Virus record (IMG/VR): IMGVR_UViG_3300009151_000398
Coordinates: 1 to 23,598 of that record
Source: a virus
Strand: one strand, 5' to 3'
DNA: 23,598 nt
The notes beneath the pieces were generated by a model that was not told the origin of the DNA, did no database searches, and saw only the letters and a list, made by a program, of their open reading frames with translations. Position 1 is the first letter of the stretch, and every line of letters starts with the position of its first letter. Positions 1-5,809 of the stretch are shown one piece after another. The translations under genes were made by a program, and so were the position numbers.

Positions 1-395
1 ACTATAACAGCACCCGGTGTTGGGGTGTACGTTCCGTTAGCTGTGAATGTTGTAATTTTAGTTGCAGCAGACCAGTATACGTTACCCGTTCCGTTTGATG
101 CAAGCAATTGACCTGCTGTGCCTTGTGATGCTGTTGAGTCAATGATTTTGGCACCAGAAGCAAACGTCAAGTTAGCAGTACTGCCAATGCTCACGTTTGC
201 CGTACCTGAGATTAATGTTGCCGCAACTGTAGCAGCATTGACAGTACCAGTTGTCCATACGCCAGTAGCATTGGCTTGTACTGCCGACGCAATATTAGCA
301 CTAGTAGTTACAAACAACGTACTTGTATTAGTTTGGTTTGCAACATTAATAGACGGAGCATTGACTAGTGTAGAATTGGCAGTAAAATTTGACAT
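1..395 (-). CDS. Tail fibre protein 3, N-terminal part (runs off the left edge)
   Basis: The reading frame starts with ATG at 395 and stays open to the window edge (131 codons visible), so the 3' end is missing. The product begins MSNFTANSTLVNAPSINV and is rich in Ala, Asn, Ser, Thr and Val, like the two fibres upstream. Residues about 19-52 (TNTSTLFVTTSANIAS, then TTGTVNAAT) closely match a module of fibre 1. The visible end, TFTANGTYTPTPGAVIV, resembles the entry to the glycine-rich tip domain of many phage fibres, although the glycines themselves would lie beyond the edge. The likely role is a receptor-binding or accessory tail fibre. The start is 8 nt after the stop of the 58-residue gene. 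No Shine-Dalgarno sequence is visible there, only A-rich sequence, so translation may depend on coupling to the upstream gene. The fibre assignment is fairly secure; the tip domain is inferred. Confidence 0.8.
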   Translation of the reverse strand, partial: MSNFTANSTLVNAPSINVANQTNTSTLFVTTSANIASAVQANATGVWTTGTVNAATVAATLISGTANVSIGSTANLTFASGAKIIDSTASQGTAGQLLASNGTGNVYWSAATKITTFTANGTYTPTPGAVI

Positions 396-403
396 ATGTT
401 TTT

Positions 404-580
404 TTATTTTTGAGTAGAGAACGTCGCTGTTGATGTATCTTTATCTGCATTAATACCAGCAACAAGCATCTTTTGAAAATGCAATGCAGGCTCTGCAGAG
501 ACTAGGCCTAGTGACTTAACTGCCACATCGATAAAATTTAAAAGCACTTGTGCTTCGTTAGATGTCATTGTAATTTGCAT
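404..580 (-). CDS. Small conserved-type phage protein, 58 aa, function unknown
   Basis: A complete frame from ATG 580 to TAA at 404-406 encodes 58 residues beginning MQITMTSNEAQVLLNFIDVA and ending FSTQK. The sequence GAGGA lies 6 nt upstream of the ATG, a good ribosome-binding site, and supports this as a real gene despite its size. The N-terminal two thirds look amphipathic and helical (EAQVLLNFIDVAVKSLGL, then HFQKMLVAGI), with no membrane segment or catalytic motif. It sits between two fibre-region genes, in the place where T4-like phages of aquatic bacteria often carry very short uncharacterised genes. A chaperone or fibre-accessory role is possible but has no direct support. Its composition is clearly unlike the Asn/Thr-rich fibres on either side. 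Confidence 0.75.
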   Translation of the reverse strand: MQITMTSNEAQVLLNFIDVAVKSLGLVSAEPALHFQKMLVAGINADKDTSTATFSTQK

Positions 581-632
581 ATAGAGTCCTCAAAGTTAAT
601 GTTTATAATCAGTGTCATTGCTGACAGTATAT
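581..632 (-). promoter_or_regulatory. Intergenic region with near-consensus late-promoter octamers and a small stem-loop
   Basis: This 52-bp gap lies between the 109-residue gene and the 58-residue gene. On the coding strand it contains TATAAACA (607 down to 600), which is 7 of 8 to the T4 late core and 19 nt before the start codon. A second near match, CATAAATA (637 down to 630), overlaps the upstream stop codon. Between them lies a short stem-loop, TGTCA-GCAA-TGACA (626 down to 613), with a 5-bp stem and a GNRA-type tetraloop. It is not followed by a T-run, so it is not a typical terminator. A late promoter for the 58-residue gene and fibre 3 is the likely reading. It is weaker than the exact matches elsewhere in the window. 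Confidence 0.4.
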
Positions 633-962
633 TTATGCAGCAATCCACGGCAATGGAGAAGCAATTTTTGGATTAGATGCTGCATTAAGTTGCCCATCAA
701 TATCAGCTAAAATAGCAGCAACTCCTTCTTCACCCATTGCAGTATGTACCCATTCAATAACAATATCATTAGTTAAATTTGCATAAGGAATATAAACGTC
801 TCTAGTATAAAATGGAATGCCGGTTGCTCCCGCCATATACGCTGTATGTGTTCCATTAGTCCCGGTACAGGACCAATTTACGCTGCAAATTACATCAACT
901 TCTCCCTGGTATGAGGGATAATTGTCCATCGAGCCTACTGTCCAAGTATATGTGTTATCCAT
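633..962 (-). CDS. Small phage protein of the fibre region, 109 aa (DUF7936-like)
   Basis: The product begins MDNTYTWTVGSMDNYPSYQG and ends PKIASPLPWIAA. I chose the ATG at 962 because AAGGAG lies 7 nt upstream of it; a longer frame from 1016 would overlap the end of fibre 2 and lacks a comparable site. The layout is characteristic of a small family found beside phage fibre genes and which I recall as DUF7936. It has an N-terminal Y-T-W strand, a central V-x-W-x-x-T-G-x-x-G segment, then P-Y-A-x-L-T with W-V-x-x-A-M-G-E-E (residues about 74-88), and finally a C-terminal P-L-P-W. The biochemical role of that family is not known to me; fibre assembly is a guess from position. It starts 10 nt after the fibre 2 stop. 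The gene call is secure; the family name comes from memory. Confidence 0.82.
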   Translation of the reverse strand: MDNTYTWTVGSMDNYPSYQGEVDVICSVNWSCTGTNGTHTAYMAGATGIPFYTRDVYIPYANLTNDIVIEWVHTAMGEEGVAAILADIDGQLNAASNPKIASPLPWIAA

Positions 963-972
963 AATAAACTCC

Positions 973-3900
973 TTAAGCGAATCGAGTAGCAGTTGCCGTA
1001 ATAACTTGAGCCGCACCTGATGTTTGAGTTGCCACTAAGTTGTTTCCACTAACTGCTATAGCCATAAGTGTTGCCGTAACAAGGCTTGTGTATTTAAAAG
1101 AAACTGTTGGACCAGAACACGCTGCTACCAAAATACCCACAGCATTATAATTTGCAGCAGAAGCAGAGGCATAAAGACTTGCTTGAACTAGCCACAACCC
1201 ATTTCCGGGATTAGGTATTGCAAAGATAGTTACAGCTGTACCTGATGCAGTAGATGCTGTGTTCATGCTTGCTGTTTGGTGAATACCTGCTACAAGTTGA
1301 ACTTGGTTAGACGTGATATCTGTAGGAACCGATGTAGATCCAACATAAAAGTTTCCAGTCGAGTCTAACGTAGCTTTAAGCGTTGTATTGGTAGCAAATC
1401 CAAGCGAGTTAGCGGCGGGTAAATAAATGCCTGTTACTGGGATGGTTGTGTTTGTGACGTTTACGTTGTTTGCGCTAATACCGTAGAAAGATGCCACTGG
1501 TACAGATACAGTTAATTGTCCGGAGTTTAGACTCATCGTAGTTGTAAAACTAGCCGCGGCACCTGCGGTTCCGGATACGGTAGATGTGTCCCATGTGTGT
1601 GTTTGTCCGGCTTGGTAATATCGTGTAGCGTATCCAGCGGCTATAAAAAAATCAGACCCACTAGCATTGTAGACGTTTTGACCAACAATAAAATATTGAC
1701 TACTTTGATAATACAACCCGCCGCCACCAAACTGCAATGCAGGAGTTGTTCCCCACGCCTTTACGGATGTAGTTCCAATAGCTAACGTACCGTTCAAGTA
1801 ATTCGGAGCCGATCCGCTCATATACAAATTCCAACTATTAGTCGCTGAACCTGTGCCTTGTGCGCCATAATAAGCGTATGCTGTGCCAATACTTTGTGTT
1901 GCGTTGGCACCCTTCGCAATGTTGCCGGCATAATAGCTATAGGAACTTGTAACAATTGCGTTAGATGTTGCGCTGATATTTGGAACGTCAGCGTAAAATG
2001 CATAAGCACTTGTAACTGTATTACTAATTGCGGTTGCTGCTAATTGCCAATATCCTCGAATCGCAGTCAAGTTTGTTGACATTATCGAACTGTTTAAATA
2101 TGCAGCGCTAACAAATGCATAAAGGTTGCCAACAGTAGCGGTTGCTTGCGGAGTGAAGATAGGCACTGATGACAATCCAGTCATAGTCGTTGTAGCGGCT
2201 GTGCCGTTCATGTTTGGATTAATATAAAACCCAAATGGATTACCCGCAAAGGTGTTTGTACCTTGCTGTATAAAATTGTATTGCAATGATGTACTAGGAG
2301 ACCAAAAGATAGGCCCGTTAGTCATTGTGGTTGTACCTATACCCAGCTGGTTCGCAACCAATGTTGTTGCATTGGCGGTAACCGTGCCAATTGTCAATGT
2401 AGCAGAAGTTAGGTTTGCTTGTGACGTACTATTTTGTAATAATACAGAAGGTGCAGTGGTTACCGTACTATTACCTAATGTAGTTGACAACGAAGTTCGT
2501 GTAGCAATTGAAGTGCTGTTCTGTAATGATACAGTCGGCGCACCTGTGATTGTAGTATTTCCGCCAACCAATCCTGATGTAGTACTTGATGTTGTTACGT
2601 TAATAGTAGGTACGGTTGTGCTATTGCCCACTAGTGTTAGCGTAGACGTTGTAAGCTGTACGTTACCACCTACGTTAGCAGATGTAGTTGCAAAGAACGT
2701 AGCAGTATTCACTTGTCCTGTAATGTTGATTGCTGCAGCATTGACTAGTGTAGCATTAGCAGTGAATGTTGCACCAACAGTTAATAATGCTGAGTTAACG
2801 CTAGTAGATAAATTAGCAGTAGTGCCTGTGATTGCACCTGTAGCATCAATTGTATTTGCTGATAGAACAAATCGGGAAATGCTGTTACCTAGTGTTTGAC
2901 CTGATGAATTTGATGTAGGAACAATAGCAGTAGCATTTATTGTAATGCCGGTAGTTGTATATGAAGCAGCGTTAATATTACCTGTATGATAAGTACCTGT
3001 AGTATTAGCAATAAATGCTGTGCCGACTGAAAGAACAGCTGAGTTTACAATACCTGTTGCATTGGTTATCCAAATACCAGCAGTATTGACATAGACGTTA
3101 GAGGACGCTAGGTTTGCTGAAGTTGTGGTAAATAGCGTAGCGGTATTGGTTTGCCCGACAACATTGATTGCTGCAGCATTGACTAGTGTAGCATTAGCAG
3201 TGAATGTTGCACCAACAGTCAACAATGCTGAGTTAACGCTAGTGCTTACATTAGCAAACCCTGTGATTGTAGTGTTGCCAGTAATGCCAAATGTTGTCGA
3301 GTTGGCAACTGTAATCATTCTAAGACCACCAGCTGCCCCAGACCAAGGAACAATTGCTAAATTAGCATTACCTATACCAGAGTTGCCAACCGCAACAATT
3401 GTAGTATCACCTGCAGTAGTCAGAGAGTTATATGCACCTGCGCCAGCATTAGGAAGTACACCTAATGAGTATGACCCATTTAATATTTTTAAAACTTGGA
3501 CTGTATTCGCTGCTGCAGTAGTATCTGTGATTGTTGTAACTGTTGAGTTAGCAATAAATGCTGTGCCGACAGTTAATAAAGCGGTGTTGACGCTAGTGCT
3601 TACATTAGCAAAGCCAGTAATGGTTGTATTACCAGCAGCAAGAAGACCTGTAACATTTGTTGATGTACTATTGATGGACAATCTAGAAGATAAAGCCGTG
3701 GTATTTGATACTACAAATCCAAATCTTGAAGGAACATACCCGGAGTTAGCAACAGGTGCGCTATCTACTTCTGCAAGCATGTAAGCAGAATTGATGAATG
3801 TATTGCCATCGTGAGCTTGGAACATAAACGTACCGAGATCGTCATCAGCAACAACAATTCCTCCAGCTCGAGATTTACCTGTATTCCAATATGGTCCATA

Positions 3901-4803
3901 GCCATCAGCAGTTGAATTTCTTGCAACTAACTGTGGATTAAATGCAATATTAGAAAGCATTGTCAATGATGTATTAGATAACGTAGTATTAGATATGCTA
4001 TTGCCAAAAAATACTTTTGAAGTATTAGCGCTGAAACTAGTACCCACTGTCAACAATGCTGAGTTAACGCTAGTAGATAAATTAGCAGTAGTGCCTGTGA
4101 TTGCACCTGTAGCATCAATTGTATTTGCTGATAGAACAAATCGGGAAATAGTATTTCCTAATGTCTGCCCTGAGCTATTTGATGTAGGAACAATAGCAGT
4201 AGCATTTATTGTAATGCCGGTAGTCGTATATGAAGCAGCGTTAATATTACCTGTAGCATTAATGGCGCTAAAATATGACTGATTGCCATCATTAGCGTAT
4301 ACACCTTGCTGAACAATAATACCTGAACCAAAAACAACATTTGCAGATGTTCCGCCGCCAGAAATATTAAGAGAATCAATTGATATAGCGCCACTAATTA
4401 CGCCAATTCGTAACACATTTGAAGTTAAATTATCGGGATCAGCAAATATTAATTGTTTATTGCCTGTTGCATTATAATTTAAATAAACGCCAAATCCAGT
4501 TCCGGTACCAACATCGCTGCCACCAATACCTAGACCATATCCCGTATAAATTGACCTAGCCGCATTTCCAATGGGACTTTTGATGGTAATAAGTCCATTA
4601 GAAGCATAATAGGTATAGCAATTTTGACCGACGGCGAATACGTTACCTGATGTTCCGTTACTGCTGAACAGAATGCCATCAGCCATATTTAGCGCTAACC
4701 CACCTGCACCGATGTAGGCAGAATTGGTTGCGTATGATGCAGTCGTGTTGGGAGTTCTACCTGATGTAGAGGTTCGCAATACCTGTAATGCTGTATTTGC
4801 CAT
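973..4803 (-). CDS. Tail fibre protein 2, 1276 aa, repeat-rich
   Basis: This is a long fibre built mainly of Asn, Ser, Thr, Ala and Val with very few charged residues. Residues 1-60 (MANTALQVLRTSTSG, then GGLALNMADGILFSSNGT) follow the N-terminal pattern of phage fibres that attach to the baseplate. Residues about 183-810 are a shaft of repeated modules such as TANLSTSVNSALLTVG, INVVGQTNTATLFTTTSAN and GNTTITG. Residues about 900-1000 hold aromatic repeats (SAYAFYADV, SSYSYYAGN, TAYAYYGAQ, then APNYLNGTLAIGTTS), a module common in marine phage fibres. A segment resembling GIYLPAANSLGFATN follows. The last ~110 residues, from QVQLVAGIHQTAS, look like a compact beta tip domain and are the best candidate for receptor contact. 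The start is supported by AAGG a few bases upstream. Two near-identical 201-bp DNA segments lie inside the gene. Confidence 0.88.
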   Translation of the reverse strand: MANTALQVLRTSTSGRTPNTTASYATNSAYIGAGGLALNMADGILFSSNGTSGNVFAVGQNCYTYYASNGLITIKSPIGNAARSIYTGYGLGIGGSDVGTGTGFGVYLNYNATGNKQLIFADPDNLTSNVLRIGVISGAISIDSLNISGGGTSANVVFGSGIIVQQGVYANDGNQSYFSAINATGNINAASYTTTGITINATAIVPTSNSSGQTLGNTISRFVLSANTIDATGAITGTTANLSTSVNSALLTVGTSFSANTSKVFFGNSISNTTLSNTSLTMLSNIAFNPQLVARNSTADGYGPYWNTGKSRAGGIVVADDDLGTFMFQAHDGNTFINSAYMLAEVDSAPVANSGYVPSRFGFVVSNTTALSSRLSINSTSTNVTGLLAAGNTTITGFANVSTSVNTALLTVGTAFIANSTVTTITDTTAAANTVQVLKILNGSYSLGVLPNAGAGAYNSLTTAGDTTIVAVGNSGIGNANLAIVPWSGAAGGLRMITVANSTTFGITGNTTITGFANVSTSVNSALLTVGATFTANATLVNAAAINVVGQTNTATLFTTTSANLASSNVYVNTAGIWITNATGIVNSAVLSVGTAFIANTTGTYHTGNINAASYTTTGITINATAIVPTSNSSGQTLGNSISRFVLSANTIDATGAITGTTANLSTSVNSALLTVGATFTANATLVNAAAINITGQVNTATFFATTSANVGGNVQLTTSTLTLVGNSTTVPTINVTTSSTTSGLVGGNTTITGAPTVSLQNSTSIATRTSLSTTLGNSTVTTAPSVLLQNSTSQANLTSATLTIGTVTANATTLVANQLGIGTTTMTNGPIFWSPSTSLQYNFIQQGTNTFAGNPFGFYINPNMNGTAATTTMTGLSSVPIFTPQATATVGNLYAFVSAAYLNSSIMSTNLTAIRGYWQLAATAISNTVTSAYAFYADVPNISATSNAIVTSSYSYYAGNIAKGANATQSIGTAYAYYGAQGTGSATNSWNLYMSGSAPNYLNGTLAIGTTSVKAWGTTPALQFGGGGLYYQSSQYFIVGQNVYNASGSDFFIAAGYATRYYQAGQTHTWDTSTVSGTAGAAASFTTTMSLNSGQLTVSVPVASFYGISANNVNVTNTTIPVTGIYLPAANSLGFATNTTLKATLDSTGNFYVGSTSVPTDITSNQVQLVAGIHQTASMNTASTASGTAVTIFAIPNPGNGLWLVQASLYASASAANYNAVGILVAACSGPTVSFKYTSLVTATLMAIAVSGNNLVATQTSGAAQVITATATRFA
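2561..2742 (-). repeat. 182-bp module shared between fibre 2 and fibre 1 (copy in fibre 2)
   Basis: This segment matches 6828-7009 in fibre 1 over the same 182-bp length with no length change that I can see and roughly 85-90% identity by eye. It encodes the shaft module STLTLVGNSTTVPTINVTTS, the SGLVGGN linker and the TSANV / INITGQ elements. The two copies are about 4.27 kb apart in different genes and in the same orientation. Differences are scattered and many look synonymous (for example acgttaatagta against aaattaattgta), which points to an old duplication or exchange kept in frame. Confidence 0.85.
2726..2805 (-). repeat. 80-bp repeat in fibre 2, paired with 3164-3243
   Basis: Positions 2726-2805 and 3164-3243 match over 80 bp with about two differences. 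They encode the module running from LTVGATFTANATLV to NAAAIN, and a related, more diverged version occurs in fibre 1 at about 6993-7040 and in fibre 3 near 353-395. The offset of 438 bp is again a multiple of three (146 codons). Confidence 0.85.
2786..2986 (-). repeat. 201-bp direct repeat inside fibre 2, distal copy
   Basis: This segment is nearly identical to 4055-4255 (same length, only a handful of differences, most of them clustered around the codons for GQTLGN). It encodes the module from NINAASYTTTGITINATAIV to TANLSTSVNSAL. The high identity compared with the 182-bp cross-gene module suggests a recent duplication or continuing homogenisation. It overlaps, at its low-coordinate end, the 80-bp repeat described separately. 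Confidence 0.92.
3164..3243 (-). repeat. 80-bp repeat in fibre 2, second copy
   Basis: This is the partner of 2726-2805. Taken with the 201-bp pair, it shows that the fibre 2 shaft is a mosaic of a few modules reused in different orders rather than a simple tandem array. Confidence 0.85.
4055..4255 (-). repeat. 201-bp direct repeat inside fibre 2, proximal copy
   Basis: This is the partner of 2786-2986, offset by 1269 bp, which is a whole number of codons (423). Unequal recombination between the two copies would therefore change fibre length by 423 residues without breaking the frame. It encodes residues about 183-249. Confidence 0.92.
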
Positions 4804-4819
4804 ATGGCACCTTAGTCAA

Positions 4820-4833
4820 TCCGTATATACGGA
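4820..4833. promoter_or_regulatory. 14-bp perfect palindrome upstream of fibre 2
   Basis: The sequence TCCGTATATACGGA is a perfect palindrome filling much of the 33-bp gap between the 66-residue gene and fibre 2, 17 nt before the fibre 2 start codon. It could be a binding site for a dimeric protein or could form a small hairpin (5-bp stem with an ATAT loop) in the mRNA leader. No T-run follows it on the coding strand, so termination is unlikely. The ribosome-binding site AAGG lies between it and the start codon. Confidence 0.45.
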
Positions 4834-4836
4834 AGG

Positions 4837-5037
4837 TTAAAATGATTCTTCAGTCACCTTTTTATTGGGTTTCTGTGCTTTTGCGACAGCACTATTTAGC
4901 GCCGTCTGTAATTCCTCTACTTTTTTTGTCTTAAAGTGTAAATCTGTTTCCAAAAGTAATAACTTACTTTGCATTTCACTAATGACTGCTCTCATCTTTT
5001 CAATATACACATTAATAAATTCGCCACTCATATCCAT
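4837..5037 (-). CDS. Small coiled-coil protein, 66 aa, function unknown
   Basis: The product begins MDMSGEFINVYIEKMRAVIS and is charged and helical. Hydrophobic residues recur in heptad-like spacing from about residue 10 to 50 (I, M, V, L, L, L, V, L), and the tail is lysine-rich (AQKPNKKVTEESF). I do not recognise a named family, but similar short helical proteins are common between fibre genes in T4-like phages of aquatic bacteria. The ATG at 5037 overlaps the endonuclease stop codon in a TAATG arrangement and is preceded by AAGG. A second in-frame ATG at 5031 is the alternative start. A late-promoter octamer sits directly against the ATG at 5037, so transcripts from it would start close to the ATG at 5031. 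A trimeric coiled-coil fibre accessory is possible but unproven. Confidence 0.78.
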   Translation of the reverse strand: MDMSGEFINVYIEKMRAVISEMQSKLLLLETDLHFKTKKVEELQTALNSAVAKAQKPNKKVTEESF

Positions 5038-5756
5038 TATTTATACCTTTTTAATTTGCCCTTTACAAATCCTGCAGGCATACATATAGTAGCAGGAACA
5101 TATCTATTTATAATCCCGTTATTAACACAAATAGTACCTAGTTGTTTTTCTTTTAATTTTTGGCGAGTTTCATCAGACATTTGTGCTTGTAGTTTTCTTT
5201 TTTCTTTAATCTTTTGTTTTGTTTCTTCAGTATGAGTTTTCCCTTTAAAGCCAGAAGGGATTCCTTTATGTGCATCAATTTGACGTTTGCGATACTCAGG
5301 ATTTTGCCATTGATTTTTTACATTATCACTAAGAATTTTTCTTTGTTCAGGATCAGAGAATTGTTTTATAGAAGCTTTGCTAATATTATTTTTTGTTGCT
5401 TCTGATCTAATTTTGCCTATATTATTTAATTTTATTTTTTGTATAGTTTCATCGGAGTGATTATATCCTAAAGTAGACGGAGTAGTAGCTTTTTGAGTTT
5501 TATTATAATATTTTTTATTCAATTCTTCTGGCTTTATCATATCAAGCCAGCGCTGTTCTTCAATGACTAAAGCTTCTTTGGTATCTACACGAGAAACTAT
5601 TCTACGTTTGAAGTCATTTGGCCTGCGGCGATGAGCTTCTCGCATACTATTCGAACTGCTGATATACCCATCATTTATATGACCCCAATGCCTTCCAACA
5701 TAAAATCTATTGTATTGCTTGTCAAACCAAACGTAAATGAATCCATACTTTTCCAT
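5037..5756 (-). CDS. GIY-YIG homing endonuclease with NUMOD3-type DNA-binding motifs, 239 aa
   Basis: This is a site-specific DNA nuclease of the free-standing phage homing type. Counting from the ATG at 5756, residues 5-8 (GFIY) and 19-21 (YVG) form the GIY-YIG signature. The Arg-rich segment around 44-52, Glu66/Glu67 and Asn85 (in YYN) are in the positions expected for the catalytic Arg, Glu and Asn. Two NUMOD3-like motifs follow, at about 97-115 (GYNHSDETIQKIKLNNIGK) and 170-187 (FKGKTHTEETKQKIKEKR), with an S-x-P-E-Q-R-K segment between them. The C-terminus (NNGIINRYVP, then PAGFVKGKLKRYK) matches the small domain ending many phage homing nucleases. A longer start at 5840 would overlap fibre 1 and lacks a ribosome-binding site; GGAG sits 6 nt before the chosen ATG. 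It lies between fibre 1 and the coiled-coil gene, is lysine-rich, and differs sharply in composition from its neighbours, all as expected for an inserted mobile gene. Confidence 0.9.
   Translation of the reverse strand: MEKYGFIYVWFDKQYNRFYVGRHWGHINDGYISSSNSMREAHRRRPNDFKRRIVSRVDTKEALVIEEQRWLDMIKPEELNKKYYNKTQKATTPSTLGYNHSDETIQKIKLNNIGKIRSEATKNNISKASIKQFSDPEQRKILSDNVKNQWQNPEYRKRQIDAHKGIPSGFKGKTHTEETKQKIKEKRKLQAQMSDETRQKLKEKQLGTICVNNGIINRYVPATICMPAGFVKGKLKRYK
5038..5045 (-). promoter_or_regulatory. TATAAATA octamer fused to the start of the 66-aa gene
   Basis: On the coding strand the sequence AAAAGGTATAAATAATG encodes the final K-R-Y-K and stop of the endonuclease, carries an AAGG ribosome-binding site and the exact T4 late core TATAAATA, and ends in the ATG of the next gene. 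A late start site normally lies about 6 nt past the octamer, which would fall inside the first codons. A transcript from here could only use the second ATG at 5031, and would be nearly leaderless. The match is exact; its activity is uncertain. Confidence 0.4.
5105..5112 (-). promoter_or_regulatory. Possible T4-type late promoter (TATAAATA) inside the endonuclease 3' end
   Basis: This is an exact TATAAATA octamer on the coding strand, 67 nt before the start of the 66-residue gene. A start site about 6 nt downstream would give a leader of about 60 nt for that gene. It lies within codons for the C-terminal domain of the endonuclease (near NNGIINRYV), so it could be there by chance. Confidence 0.45.
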
Positions 5757-5757
5757 A

Positions 5758-5793
5758 AAATACTCCAGTAAACAAGATATCACTAGAGTATTT
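5758..5793 (-). promoter_or_regulatory. RNA hairpin that would hide the endonuclease ribosome-binding site
   Basis: On the coding strand, AAATACTCTAGT (5793-5782) can pair with ACTGGAGTATTT (5769-5758) as a 12-bp stem with a single G-U pair and a 12-nt loop. The GGAG ribosome-binding site of the endonuclease (5766-5763) is fully inside the 3' arm, and the ATG follows one base after the stem. The 5' arm overlaps the late-promoter octamer, so RNA started from that promoter would lack most of the 5' arm and could not form the hairpin. The same arrangement controls I-TevI and other T4 endonuclease genes. Confidence 0.75.
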
Positions 5794-5796
5794 ATA
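5789..5796 (-). promoter_or_regulatory. T4-type late promoter for the homing endonuclease
   Basis: This is an exact TATAAATA octamer on the coding strand in the 53-bp gap between fibre 1 and the endonuclease, 32 nt before the start codon. The expected start site near 5783 leaves a leader of about 27 nt containing GGAG. Its location in one of the few real intergenic gaps, on the coding strand, supports function. Such promoters need a gp55-type sigma factor, which would be encoded elsewhere in the genome. Confidence 0.75.
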
Positions 5797-5809
5797 TAAT
5801 AGCGTGTGT

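Noticed and set aside
396-412. Programmed frameshift joining the 58-residue gene to fibre 3 at the A-run
   Set aside because: The A-run is interrupted by the stop codon, no canonical slippery heptamer with a downstream structure is visible, and fibre 3 has its own ATG 8 nt later. Coupled re-initiation is simpler.
613-626. Stem-loop as an intrinsic terminator
   Set aside because: The stem is only 5 bp and is followed on the coding strand by CTGATTATAAAC, with no T-run.
963-1016. Upstream start for the 109-residue gene at 1016
   Set aside because: The extra 18 residues overlap fibre 2 and resemble an out-of-frame reading of its end. AAGGAG precedes the ATG at 962.
2252-3784. Long plus-strand open frames (over 200 codons each) opposite the fibre 2 shaft
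   Set aside because: They lie exactly opposite repeat-rich Ala/Asn/Thr/Val coding sequence, whose complement rarely forms stop codons. Their proteins are low-complexity Val/Ala/Pro strings without domains, and no ribosome-binding site or promoter was evident. Similar shadows occur opposite all the Asn/Thr-rich genes.
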